In this document: in pieces, positions 35,335 to 43,814 of the stretch
Position numbering within the stretch: the stretch's first letter is position 1
Layout of the letters: each line of letters opens with the position of its first letter
Source of the DNA: Streptomyces atriruber
GTDB taxonomy: Bacteria; Actinomycetota; Actinomycetes; Streptomycetales; Streptomycetaceae
Direction: 5' to 3'
DNA: 64,000 bases
NCBI RefSeq assembly: GCF_001418325.1
Contig: NZ_LIPN01000029.1
Coordinates: forward strand, 1-64,000
The notes under the pieces: model-generated
Told to the model about the DNA's origin: nothing
Database searches by the model: none
Seen by the model: the letters and a program-made list of their open reading frames with translations, nothing else
Program-made: the position numbers and the translations under genes

Positions 35335-35964
35335 CTACGGCTTCGTGAAGCCCACGTCGGCCGCCCGCGCGACGATCTCGACCTCGTCGCCGAGGGTCCA
35401 CTCCGCGACGCGCGACACCGTCGCCGCGGGCACCACGTCGCTGATCCCCTCGGCGGCCGGAATGTCGTAGGTCGCGTGGGCGTCGTGCGGCAGGACGACG
35501 CGGAAGCCGAGGTCCAGGGCGGTGCTCGCGGTCGCCCTCACGCACATCTCCGACATCACGCCGCAGACGGCGAGTTCCTTCACTCCGGCGTCGCGCAGCA
35601 GCGTCTCCAGCGGGCTGTCCTCGAAGCCGTCGTCGACGGTCTTGCGCAGGAGGACCTCGCCCCGGTCCGTTTCGACGGGCAGGTGGATCTCCCAACCGGG
35701 CGTGCCCGGTTCATCGGAGGTACCGGGCTCCCCGTCGTTCTGCAGTTGCACGACGAGCGCGCCGCTCTCGCGCGCCCTTGCCAACAGTCCCCGCACGCTC
35801 TCCAGGAGGCGCCCCACGTCGGGCACGGCGCCCTCGCCGCCGACAAAAGCGTTCTGCATGTCGACGACGATCAGTGCCTGGACGGGCGCGACGGCCTGGA
35901 CGGGCGCGAGAGACGGGGTGGGCTGCGTGGGCATCGGCTGATTCGTCACCCCGCCATCATCCAT
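35335..35964 (-). CDS. Cysteine hydrolase (isochorismatase-like family)
   Basis: A 209-aa isochorismatase-fold hydrolase. The catalytic Asp is in IVVDMQNAF near residue 36, the Lys in LLRKTVDDGF, and the nucleophile Cys in VMSEMCVRAT. The family includes nicotinamidases and other amidases; the metal-binding histidines of nicotinamidase are not evident, so substrate is open. The Pro-rich first 25 residues are poorly conserved and the start could instead be the GTG at 35949. Confidence 0.85.
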   Translation of the reverse strand: MDDGGVTNQPMPTQPTPSLAPVQAVAPVQALIVVDMQNAFVGGEGAVPDVGRLLESVRGLLARARESGALVVQLQNDGEPGTSDEPGTPGWEIHLPVETDRGEVLLRKTVDDGFEDSPLETLLRDAGVKELAVCGVMSEMCVRATASTALDLGFRVVLPHDAHATYDIPAAEGISDVVPAATVSRVAEWTLGDEVEIVARAADVGFTKP

Positions 35965-36003
35965 GCGAGACGCGAGACCTCAATTTGATTAACGTACGGG
36001 GGT

Positions 36004-36291
36004 ATGAGCACGGACCTGACCGTCCTCCTCGTCGTCGCCGCCGTTCTGGTCGCCGCGACCCTCGCCGTCGCGGTCGCTCTGCTCATACGTCTCGTACGGA
36101 CCCGCCGCGCCCTGCGAAGAGCCGGCCTGCCCGTCGAGCGGCAGTGGGTCTTCTGGGGCGCGGTCGCCTATCTCGTACTGCCCACCGACCTGGTGCCGGA
36201 CCCCGTCTACCTCGATGACATCGGGGTGCTGCTGCTGGCACTCCGGTCACTGCGGTCAGCCGCCGACCGGCCGCCCGCGCCGGGTGGTTGA
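36004..36291 (+). CDS. YkvA/DUF1232 family membrane protein
   Basis: A 95-aa protein with an N-terminal membrane helix and the DUF1232 signature LPTDLVPDPVYLDDIGVL in the second half. Its biochemical role is unknown. Its 3' end overlaps the convergent DUF2470 gene by 36 bases. Confidence 0.82.
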   Translation: MSTDLTVLLVVAAVLVAATLAVAVALLIRLVRTRRALRRAGLPVERQWVFWGAVAYLVLPTDLVPDPVYLDDIGVLLLALRSLRSAADRPPAPGG

Positions 36292-36969
36292 GAGGCGGGC
36301 CTTCATCAGGAGTGCGTGCATGCACTCCGTCACCTGCGTGACGTCCTCGACCATCTGGTGGAACGGCAGGCGGACATCGGCCTGACCGCGGGCGCGTTCG
36401 AGGCGCAGCGAGATTCCGTGCCGGTCGATGGCGAGCGGGCGGACCCGCACCACACCCTGCAGGCTGTCCGGGCTGATGAGGCGGGTGAGCTGCTCGACGG
36501 CGTCCGGGTGGGCGTCGGCGAGGTGGGTGAGCAGGCGCGACTCCGCCTCGGCGAGCAGATCGGGCACGGTCAGGGAGAATTCGTCGAGCTCCACGCCCTG
36601 GCGCTCCCCAGTGGAGTCGTGCAGTACGGCGCACGTCGGCTCGAAGACGAGGTGCTCGCCGTCGTACCCCAGCGACCCGGACAGCCAGAGCCGCGCACGG
36701 ATCCGGTCCCTGAGCGGCACCGGCGAGACGTCGGCGAACTCGATCAGGGTGGACGGCTCGCCGCGCGGCGCGCAGATGACGGCGGCGGCGAGCGCGCTGT
36801 CCTCCGGCGGCGACAGAAGGATTCTGCCGTCCTCGGTCACGGTGTGCGCGCCCACGAGTTCGTCCCTGCCGATCTCCGTGGTCACCGCGCAGGACCACGC
36901 GGTGGCGAGCACTGAACGCGCGCGTGCCGCCGCTGTGGGCACGGTCGGGCTGCTGTGACGGACACCCAT
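36256..36969 (-). CDS. Iron-regulated DUF2470-domain protein
   Basis: A 237-aa protein whose C-terminal part has the DUF2470 pattern found in HugZ-like haem-degrading and siderophore-utilisation proteins (HLADAHPDAVEQL, then DRHGISLRLE). The N-terminal half resembles the split-barrel of such proteins but lacks an obvious haem ligand. The ATG at 36969 has a GGAGG site 6 bases upstream. A perfect-looking iron box lies 13 bases upstream of the start, so it is probably repressed by the DtxR-type regulator when iron is plentiful. Confidence 0.82.
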   Translation of the reverse strand: MGVRHSSPTVPTAAARARSVLATAWSCAVTTEIGRDELVGAHTVTEDGRILLSPPEDSALAAAVICAPRGEPSTLIEFADVSPVPLRDRIRARLWLSGSLGYDGEHLVFEPTCAVLHDSTGERQGVELDEFSLTVPDLLAEAESRLLTHLADAHPDAVEQLTRLISPDSLQGVVRVRPLAIDRHGISLRLERARGQADVRLPFHQMVEDVTQVTECMHALLMKARLSTTRRGRPVGG

Positions 36970-36981
36970 CCTCAACCTCCA

Positions 36982-37000
36982 TTAGGTAAGCCTTGCCTAA
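36982..37000. promoter_or_regulatory. DtxR/DmdR-type iron box
   Basis: TTAGGTAAGCCTTGCCTAA is a 19-bp palindrome matching the actinobacterial iron-box consensus (TTAGGTTAGGCTNACCTAA) at nearly every position. It sits immediately upstream of the DUF2470 gene. Confidence 0.9.
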
Positions 37001-37115
37001 CTTATCGAAGATTGCCGAACAGGGCCAGTACGCGTCTCGGCCCCGCGCGGCGAACCACGCGGGGCCGAGAGACGTACGTCGAGCAGCGGAAACGGGCGTC
37101 GGACAGAGCCCGGCG

Positions 37116-37772
37116 TCAGTGCCCTCGGGCGATCCACTCCTCCAGATGCGGTGCCTCCGCGCCGACCGTGCTGCTGTCGCCGTGCCCGGTGCGCACCACC
37201 GTCTCGGACGGCAGCGTCAGGAGCCGCTCCTTGATGGACTCCACGATCGTCGGGAAGTCGCTGAAGGAACGGCCCGTGGCACCCGGACCGCCGGCGAACA
37301 GCGTGTCGCCGGTGAAGACCGTGCCGAGGGCCGGTGCGTACAGACTGACGGCACCGTGGCAGTGACCCGGTGTGTGCAGCACCTTCAGGACCGTGCCCGC
37401 CACGGTCAGTTCCTGCTCGTCGGACAGCTCGCCGTCCGGGGCACGGTCGGGGTGGGTCTGCTTCCACAGCTCCGCGTCGGCCGGGTGCAGCAGGATCGGC
37501 GCGCCCGAGCGGGCCGCGAGCGCCGGGGCCGCGTCGATGTGGTCGTCGTGCGCGTGCGTACAGACGATCGCGACCAGGCGCCGCTCCCCCACCGCGGCCG
37601 CGATGGCGTCCGCGTCGTGCGCGGCGTCGATGACGACGCACTCGCTGTCGTCACCCACGATCCACACGTTGTTGTCGACCTCCCAGGTGCCGCCGTCCAG
37701 GGAGAAGGTCCCCGACGTGACGAGGTGGTCGATCCGCGCGCCGGACGCGCCCGCAGCAGCTTCGGCCGCCAT
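37116..37772 (-). CDS. Metallo-beta-lactamase-fold hydrolase coupled to MscR
   Basis: A 218-aa MBL hydrolase. The zinc motif THAHDDH is near residue 72, the later ligands are in TPGHCHG and TGDTLF, and a final RTGHGDSS follows. It resembles glyoxalase-II-type thioesterases. Its ATG overlaps the stop of the mycothiol-dependent dehydrogenase by one base step (ATGA). By analogy it should hydrolyse the S-formylmycothiol made by the upstream enzyme, completing formaldehyde detoxification (inference). Confidence 0.88.
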   Translation of the reverse strand: MAAEAAAGASGARIDHLVTSGTFSLDGGTWEVDNNVWIVGDDSECVVIDAAHDADAIAAAVGERRLVAIVCTHAHDDHIDAAPALAARSGAPILLHPADAELWKQTHPDRAPDGELSDEQELTVAGTVLKVLHTPGHCHGAVSLYAPALGTVFTGDTLFAGGPGATGRSFSDFPTIVESIKERLLTLPSETVVRTGHGDSSTVGAEAPHLEEWIARGH

Positions 37773-38857
37773 CAGAACGTCACCACCGAACGGAGGACGT
37801 CACCGTGGTGCATGCGCTCGAAGGCCTTCTCCACGTCCTCCAGGGCGATCGTCTCCGTGACGAACGCGTCCAGGTCCAGGCGCCCCTGCTGGTACAGGTC
37901 GATGAGCATCGGGAAGTCGCGCGACGGCAGGCAGTCGCCGTACCAGCTCGACTTGAGGGCGCCGCCGCGCCCGAAGACGTCCAGCAACGGCAGCTCGATC
38001 TTCATCTCCGGCGTCGGGACACCCACCAGGACGACCGTGCCCGCCAGGTCGCGGGCGTAGAAGGCCTGCTCGTACGTCTCCGGGCGGCCGACCGCCTCGA
38101 TGACGACGTCGGCTCCGTTGCCGCCGGTCAGCTCGCGCACCGCCTCGACGGGGTCGGCGGAGCGGGAGTTGACGGTGTGCGTGGCGCCGAGGTTCTTCGC
38201 CGTCTCCAGCTTCTTGTCGTCGATGTCCACGGCGATGATCCGCGCGGCTCCCGCGAGGCGGGCGCCCACGACCGCGGCGTTGCCGACTCCGCCGCAGCCG
38301 ATGACCGCGACCGAGTCGCCGCGGCCCACGTTGCCGGTGTTGATGGCGGCGCCGATGCCCGCCATCACGCCGCAGCCGAGGAGCCCGGCCGCGGCGGGCG
38401 AGGCGGCCGGATCCACCTTGGTGCACTGCCCGGCGGCGACGAGGGTCTTCTCGGCGAAGGCGCCGATGCCGAGCGCCGGCGAGAGCTCGGTGCCGTCGGT
38501 CAGGGTCATCTTCTGCTTCGCGTTGTGCGTGTCGAAGCAGTACTGGGGGCGGCCGCGCCGACACGCACGGCACTGCCCGCACACCGCGCGCCAGTTCAGG
38601 ATCACGAAGTCGCCGACCGCGACCTCGGTGACGCCCTCGCCGACCGACTCCACGACGCCCGCCGCCTCGTGCCCGAGCAGGAACGGGAAGTCGTCGTTGA
38701 TGCCGCCCTCGCGATAGTGCAGGTCGGTGTGGCAGACCCCGCACGCCTGGATCTTCACGACGGCCTCTCCCGGCCCCGGATCCGGGACGATGATCGTCTC
38801 GATCCGTACCGGCTCGCCCTTCGCGCGTGCGATCACGCCCTGCACCTGCTGCGCCAT
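37772..38857 (-). CDS. mscR: S-nitrosomycothiol reductase / mycothiol-dependent formaldehyde dehydrogenase
   Basis: A 361-aa class III-like zinc alcohol dehydrogenase. The catalytic zinc Cys is in GVCHTDLHY near residue 40, the His-Glu in GHEAAG, and the structural zinc lobe is [15 protein letters not shown]. The NAD motif is [10 protein letters not shown]. The pattern is that of MscR/AdhE2, which oxidises S-hydroxymethylmycothiol and reduces S-nitrosomycothiol. It is translationally coupled to an MBL hydrolase, the standard actinobacterial arrangement. Confidence 0.92.
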   Translation of the reverse strand: MAQQVQGVIARAKGEPVRIETIIVPDPGPGEAVVKIQACGVCHTDLHYREGGINDDFPFLLGHEAAGVVESVGEGVTEVAVGDFVILNWRAVCGQCRACRRGRPQYCFDTHNAKQKMTLTDGTELSPALGIGAFAEKTLVAAGQCTKVDPAASPAAAGLLGCGVMAGIGAAINTGNVGRGDSVAVIGCGGVGNAAVVGARLAGAARIIAVDIDDKKLETAKNLGATHTVNSRSADPVEAVRELTGGNGADVVIEAVGRPETYEQAFYARDLAGTVVLVGVPTPEMKIELPLLDVFGRGGALKSSWYGDCLPSRDFPMLIDLYQQGRLDLDAFVTETIALEDVEKAFERMHHGDVLRSVVTF

Positions 38858-38972
38858 GACTTCAGCCCTTCTATCTCTGCACGTCTTACCTCCCACATCG
38901 TTACAGGTCGAGCGCCTCGACACAGCACTCCCTCCGCTCCTTTCCGGGTCCACGGGTGCCGCGATCTAGGGT

Positions 38973-39761
38973 GTGCCCGTGCGCAACCTCGCCGCCCAGG
39001 CCCTGCTGCCGGTCAACACGGCGCTCGCCGTCGCCCTGCTCGTGCTGCTGCTGGCCGCTGCGACGGCAGCGGCCGTCTTCCGGCTCGCCCCCGACGGCTC
39101 GCGCGGCAGGGCCCGGGAGATCGTGGTCGCCGGAGTGCGCGCCACCGTCCAGCTGGCGGCCGCCTCCCTAGTGATCGCCTGGGTCGTGCACCACACGGCC
39201 GCCCTCTTCGCCTTCCTCCTCCTCATGTTCGCCGTGGCCACCCGCACGGCCGGGCGGCGCATCACGCCGAACTCCACGTGGTGGTGGGCGGCGCTGCCCG
39301 TCGCGGGCCCCGTCGTCCCTGTGGTGGCCGGATTGGCCCTCGTGGGCCTGCTCCCCGTGCGGGGCGTCGCGATGATTCCCGTGACCGGCATCCTCATCGG
39401 CGGCGCGCTCACCGCGACGGTCCTCGCGGGCCGCCGCGCCCTCGACGAACTGCGCACCCGGTTCGGCGAGTTCGAGGCGGGCATCGCCCTCGGGCTGCCC
39501 GACCGCGACGCGCGCCTCGAAGTGATCCGCCCGGCCGCGTCGGACGCGCTGCTGCCCGGACTCGACCAGACCCGGACGGTGGGCCTCGTCACCCTGCCCG
39601 GCGCCTTCGTCGGCATGCTCCTGGGCGGCGCGTCACCGGCGCTCGCCGGGGCGGTGCAGCTCTTCGTGCTGATCGCCCTGATGGCGGTCCAGGCGATCGC
39701 CGTGGCCCTCACGGTCGAACTGGTCGCCTGCGGTCGACTGCACCGGGACGGAGGGTCTTGA
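38973..39761 (+). CDS. FetB/UPF0014-family permease
   Basis: A 262-aa protein with about seven membrane helices and the UPF0014 hallmarks: VRATVQLAAASLVI, then PVTGILIGGALTATVLAGRRALDE and LPGAFVGMLLGGASP. E. coli FetB pairs with the ATPase FetA to export iron. No ATPase gene adjoins it here, so the partner must be encoded elsewhere or the protein acts alone. The GTG at 38973 or 38979 may be the start. Confidence 0.85.
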   Translation: MPVRNLAAQALLPVNTALAVALLVLLLAAATAAAVFRLAPDGSRGRAREIVVAGVRATVQLAAASLVIAWVVHHTAALFAFLLLMFAVATRTAGRRITPNSTWWWAALPVAGPVVPVVAGLALVGLLPVRGVAMIPVTGILIGGALTATVLAGRRALDELRTRFGEFEAGIALGLPDRDARLEVIRPAASDALLPGLDQTRTVGLVTLPGAFVGMLLGGASPALAGAVQLFVLIALMAVQAIAVALTVELVACGRLHRDGGS

Positions 39762-39970
39762 CCACCGGTGCCACGAGGTGGCGAGGTGGCACACGGCACC
39801 GACCCTCCGCTACGTCCGCGCGAGGAACCGCACCGCCGCCGCGGTGACACGCCCCGCCCTGCGCGAGGCGTCCACGGCGCGAGCCCGGTCGTCGGCTCCC
39901 GCCGCCTCCCCCTCGGGCGCCACGCGGCGCCGCACGGTCTTCTGCTTGGTGAGCCGGACGGTTCGGCGGG

Positions 39971-40156
39971 TCACGCACAACTGCCCTTCGTACAACTGCC
40001 CTTCGTACGCCTGCCCTTCCTCAGACACACGAACGCCGGGACCAGGCTGTCCGCGTCCGCGTCGTGCAGCAGATGCCGCATCTCGGCCGCCTCACCGTCA
40101 CGGATGCGCCGTGCCGGCTCTTCCTTCGTCACGTCCAGGTCTGCGATGGTCGCCAT
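39971..40156 (-). CDS. Possible small protein with a repeat-containing 3' end
   Basis: A 61-aa frame (MATIADLDVTKEEPARRIR at its start) preceded by an AGGGGGAG ribosome binding site. It enters a 15-base tandem repeat at its 3' end and stops. A neighbouring minus-strand frame continues to 39810 with protein-like composition, so a frameshift within the repeat may have split a longer gene. Function unknown. Confidence 0.4.
   Translation of the reverse strand: MATIADLDVTKEEPARRIRDGEAAEMRHLLHDADADSLVPAFVCLRKGRRTKGSCTKGSCA
39976..40018. repeat. 15-base tandem repeat
   Basis: Nearly three copies of a unit like ACTGCCCTTCGTACA, the last one partly diverged. The unit length is a multiple of three, so copy changes keep the frame. 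Confidence 0.8.
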
Positions 40157-40159
40157 GAC

Positions 40160-40754
40160 TCCCCCTAAGGCGGTGACCGGATGCGTACTCGCACTCGCCG
40201 GAGGATTCGAAGCCGCGGGCTTCAGGGATTGCGTGAAATCCGAAACACATGCGCGATGTCACCGATGCCACGCAGAGCGGGCGCCCGCCGCGGGAGGGAC
40301 GGGGCACCTCGGGTGCGAAAGCCGGCACGTACGCTCCGGATCACCTGCGATCTCTGCCAGCTCAGCGACGTCGGCGCCCGCGCTGCTGACGCGCGGCGGC
40401 GCTCCGAGGATCCGGGGCGTCTGACTGCCACGCCCCGGAATGACGACACCGCTGATGCCGCGGTACCCCTGCGGCGCCGTCCGGCGCCGGGCGTGCCGCC
40501 GGTACGACGGGCCATCAGCTCATCAATCGGCGACTCCTCAGACGAAGCCGGGATCGACTCCACGGCTTCGAGCACCTTGACCAGGCGCAGCGCCAGTGCC
40601 GCCGTCTCGCTGCCTGCTGACCGGCGCGGCTCTGCGGTGACGCTCACTGGCCCGACTAGTTCCCTCATCAGGAGAGTGGCCGACACCGCTCTGGCTGGAA
40701 TTCGGTGGTCCGGTGACACTGAGCATGGCCATGTCGCCTTCGGACGGGGGAACG
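40160..40754. other. Intergenic stretch without a convincing gene
   Basis: A minus-strand frame at 40222-40719 exists but is Arg/Ala/Ser-rich and has no ribosome binding site or recognisable motif. Nothing else stands out apart from the probable promoter of the secreted protein at its right end. Confidence 0.5.
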
Positions 40755-41267
40755 ATGCGTCAGCACACGACGAGGAACATGATCCGCAGTGCCCTGGCTC
40801 TGGGACTGGCGGCTATCACCGTCATGAGTACCGGAAGCTCCGCATCAGCTGCGGACTACGACGGTTCACGAGGATTCGACATCTCGGTCCCCGGAGCGCG
40901 GTTCAAAGGCGTCATCAACTGGAAGGAGACCGATCTGAACCCTCCATCGACCTTCGCCGAGATCGTCAACGCCCAGGTAAGCGATACCGCACCAGACGAC
41001 TACCGGGCCGTGGCATATGTCCACTACGAAGTGGTGGCCTACGAGTACAAATGCAACACAGAAGACTGGTGCTGGTGGGAAGACGGTGACCGCACCGTGT
41101 ACGCGAAGAGGTACCTGGGAACCGCGACTCCCCACGGGGACACCAGCCCGGCGAACTGGTCACACGATGCATACCAGGGACGCATAGAGAACGTATGGGT
41201 CGGTGTGTGCACCGAACAGTGGCGTACAGAACCCAACACGACGATCCAGTGCAGCGGCTGGAGGTAG
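40755..41267 (+). CDS. Secreted protein of unknown function with a Cys/Trp-rich domain
   Basis: A 170-aa protein with a signal peptide (IRSALALGLAAITVMSTGSS, cut after ASA). The mature domain is acidic and aromatic-rich with four Cys (YKCNTEDWCWW, GVCTEQW, TIQCSGW) that can form two disulfides. Base composition is less GC-rich than neighbours. I do not recognise the family. The ATG at 40755 follows a GGGGG site. It is the last intact host gene before the truncated peroxidase gene. Confidence 0.7.
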   Translation: MRQHTTRNMIRSALALGLAAITVMSTGSSASAADYDGSRGFDISVPGARFKGVINWKETDLNPPSTFAEIVNAQVSDTAPDDYRAVAYVHYEVVAYEYKCNTEDWCWWEDGDRTVYAKRYLGTATPHGDTSPANWSHDAYQGRIENVWVGVCTEQWRTEPNTTIQCSGWR

Positions 41268-41410
41268 TCCTCAGCACTCCTCGAAGCCCACGTAGGCGAC
41301 TGCAGTGCCGCTGCTGACCTCCCAACGTAAAGGCGCCTCGTTCCGCGGACCCATCTCGGAACAAGGGGCAGGGCACGATGACGGCGATGCGGCGGCGTAC
41401 GCTCCGCACC

Positions 41411-41809
41411 ATGACCGTTTACGACGCAGTAGAGATCGAGAGCCTCCAGGGCGGGCCGGCGAACCTGGACCAGTACCTGGGCAAGGCCGTCCTGATCGTC
41501 AATGTGGCCTCCAAGTGCGGGCTGACCCCGCAGTACTCCGCCCTGGAAAAGCTTCAGCAGCAGTACGCGGACCGCGGCTTCACCGTTCTCGGGGTGCCGT
41601 GCAATCAGTTCATGGGCCAGGAGCCGGGCACCGCCGACGAGATCGCGGAGTTCTGCTCGGCGACGTACGGCGTGACCTTCCCCATGACGGAGAAGGTCGA
41701 CGTCAACGGCGAGGGGCGGCACACGCTCTACACGCGCCTCGTCGACACGGCGGACTCCGAGGGGCACACGGGTGACATCCGGTGGAACTTCGAGAAGTTC
41801 TCGGCTTAA
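41411..41809 (+). pseudogene. Glutathione peroxidase gene truncated by prophage integration
   Basis: The 132-aa product matches the glutathione/thioredoxin peroxidase family from its start through the catalytic Cys36 (VASKCGLTPQ), the Gln in VPCNQF near residue 66, and the Trp-Asn in RWNFEKF. Family members run to about 160 residues; here the homology stops after FEKF and two foreign codons precede a TAA. The missing C-terminal strand and helix should lie at the far end of the prophage. All catalytic residues remain but folding is doubtful. An in-frame ATG at 41378 is an alternative start. Confidence 0.8.
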
Positions 41810-41859
41810 TTGTGCTGATTCGCTGCCGATGATCAAGCTGTGACACTAGCGTCACCGGC
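41790..41859. other. Left prophage attachment site (attL) region
   Basis: Peroxidase homology breaks within 41796-41805 and the serine integrase starts at 41860. A large serine integrase recombines at a short core, so the crossover must lie here. The exact core cannot be fixed without attR or an empty site. Confidence 0.7.
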
Positions 41860-43407
41860 ATGCGCCACCGTGTGCTCGACAGCTACGCGCGTGAGTCGGC
41901 AGCAGGAGACTCGCGCAATACGTCCATTCTCGGCCAGCACGAGACCAACGCCGGGAGGATCGAAGAACTTGACGGTCGGCTCGGCGAACGCCTGGACGAC
42001 AAAGGCAAGTCCGCCTGGAAGCCCGGCGTCGTACGCCCCGACTGGGAACGGCTGATCACGCGGCTGGAATCGGGTGAGTCCGACGGCGCCGTGATCTTCG
42101 ACATGGAACGCCTGCTGCGCACCGTCGAAGACGCCTTCCGTCTCGCCAGCGCAGTCAAAGCCGCATGGGCCGACGGCCGCAAAGTCCTCGTCTACGACTC
42201 CGACGGCGAGTTCGACATCACCACGCCGCAGGGCGAGAAGAACTTCTACGACGCCGCCGTCGCCGCGCAGTACTACAGCCACCGCCTCAGCACCCGGGTA
42301 CGCCGCGGCAACCGCCGCAAGGCCACGCGCGGCGAAGGCCGCCGCGGCCGCTACCGCCCCTCTGGATTCGAGGAGGACGGCGCCACGCCCCGGGAGAGCG
42401 AGCGCCCCCACATCCGCAGGGCCGCGGAAAGGGCACTGGAGCCCGGCGCAAAGTGGCAGGACATCTGCGACAAGGCCACGGCGGAAGGCTTTTACTCCCC
42501 CGCCCAGATCCATACCGTCGAATGCGCCGTCCGGCGTGCGGCCATCCTGGGCGTCAAATACCGGCAGTACGCCTGTGACTGCCCGCAGAAACCGTGGGAG
42601 CCGATGTCGCTGCGCAGTGCCCTGCTCGCCCCGCGCATGGCCGGATACGTGAAGCTCGGCCCCGATCTCATCCTGGGCAGGATGCCCGGCGAGCCGCACC
42701 TGGACCCGGAGGTCTGGCAGGCGCTGACCGCCCTGGTGCAGTCGCGCCGCGGGCGGCCCGCCCAGGACCGCTTCCTGTGCACCGGCAAGGAGTGCCCGGT
42801 GCGGTGCGGCGACTGCGGCGGGTACTTCGCCGGCATCGTCAACAGCAATGGCCGGGTGTATCCCGACGGCGTCGCCCGCTACTACTACGCGTGTCTGAAG
42901 AACGCGAAGGTCAAGGGCTGCGGGCGCACCATCGGCGACTGGCGTGCGGTGGACACGGCCGTGTCCGCCTTGGTCATCGACCGCCTGTCCACGCCGGAGC
43001 AGATCGCCCAGATCAAACGGGTCCGGGAAGAGAGACGCGCACAGCGCCAGCCGCACGAGCACAGGATCTCCAAGCTCGAAGAGCTGGAAGGCTACTGGGA
43101 CAAGCGGCTGAACGAAGGGAAGATCTCCCCGGATCGGCATGCCGCAATGGTGGATGACCTGCACAGGAAGCTCGCGGCCGAACGCAGCAAGCTCGAAGCG
43201 CTCGAAGAAGTCCCAGTGCCTCCCCTCCTGGAGGCGAAATCGAGGGAGCGCATCAGGCAGGAGTGGGACGGCGCACTCCCGGCGAAGCGAAGAGAAAGGC
43301 TGCATCAGGCATACAAGGGCTTCCATATCGCCATCGCTCCGGGCAGTTCCCGCGAGGACGACGTGCGCCACCGTATATCCGTCAGGCGCATTCCAGATCC
43401 GGCGTGA
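41860..43407 (+). CDS. int: Large serine recombinase (phage integrase)
   Basis: A 515-aa serine integrase. The N-terminal resolvase domain has the nucleophile Ser13 in YARES and the conserved SILGQ. The recombinase domain follows, then a zinc-ribbon domain (CGDCGGYF, a later single Cys in YYYACLKN and CGRT) with an inserted coiled coil around residues 370-450. It integrates the phage into the peroxidase gene without host factors; excision would need a directionality factor. It is the leftmost prophage gene and reads inward. Confidence 0.93.
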   Translation: MRHRVLDSYARESAAGDSRNTSILGQHETNAGRIEELDGRLGERLDDKGKSAWKPGVVRPDWERLITRLESGESDGAVIFDMERLLRTVEDAFRLASAVKAAWADGRKVLVYDSDGEFDITTPQGEKNFYDAAVAAQYYSHRLSTRVRRGNRRKATRGEGRRGRYRPSGFEEDGATPRESERPHIRRAAERALEPGAKWQDICDKATAEGFYSPAQIHTVECAVRRAAILGVKYRQYACDCPQKPWEPMSLRSALLAPRMAGYVKLGPDLILGRMPGEPHLDPEVWQALTALVQSRRGRPAQDRFLCTGKECPVRCGDCGGYFAGIVNSNGRVYPDGVARYYYACLKNAKVKGCGRTIGDWRAVDTAVSALVIDRLSTPEQIAQIKRVREERRAQRQPHEHRISKLEELEGYWDKRLNEGKISPDRHAAMVDDLHRKLAAERSKLEALEEVPVPPLLEAKSRERIRQEWDGALPAKRRERLHQAYKGFHIAIAPGSSREDDVRHRISVRRIPDPA

Positions 43408-43519
43408 CGTCCTCTTCCGTATAGGTCCGCGCCACGCGGCGCAGTGCTTCTTCGGTCATGGGTTCGAGGCTGGCATTCACCGACCGCGCCCACTGGAGGT
43501 AGTCGTCGTCTAACGGCAT
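43382..43519 (-). CDS. Small acidic protein of unknown function
   Basis: A 45-aa acidic frame (MPLDDDYLQWARSVNASLE at its start) with an AAGGGG site 8 bases upstream. Its 3' end overlaps the integrase end by 26 bases in the opposite direction. Coding is plausible from codon use; a small phage regulator or directionality factor is possible but unsupported. Confidence 0.4.
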   Translation of the reverse strand: MPLDDDYLQWARSVNASLEPMTEEALRRVARTYTEEDVTPDLECA

Positions 43520-43814
43520 GCATGGCACCCCTTCGAGGTATGCGTGAGTAACCCCTGGCCAGCACACTCCTGGGGGGCAGTAAGTGGATGAAGTTTCTGA
43601 GAAACCTCTGTCATAACGGGGACAGCGCTTGCCCTGGCGCCGATAGCCTGAAGAAGTACCCAACGCTTCACGGTGCGTGACTGCTCAACCACTTGGCCGG
43701 TACCCGGCGGTCGGTGCGTCACATGTGTCAATCAGCAGTGCAGTGAAGGACCTGTGCAACTAAGGTCAGCGCTGCCACACGTCTGGACCTCTGCCCGCCC
43801 ACACGGGAGGACCT

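Noticed and set aside
40222..40719. A 165-codon minus-strand frame
   Set aside because: Composition is Arg/Ala/Ser-rich with no ribosome binding site, motif or coupling to neighbours.
41790..41860. A tRNA gene as the phage attachment site
   Set aside because: No tRNA-like cloverleaf is visible; serine integrases often use protein-coding genes, and the truncated peroxidase explains the site.
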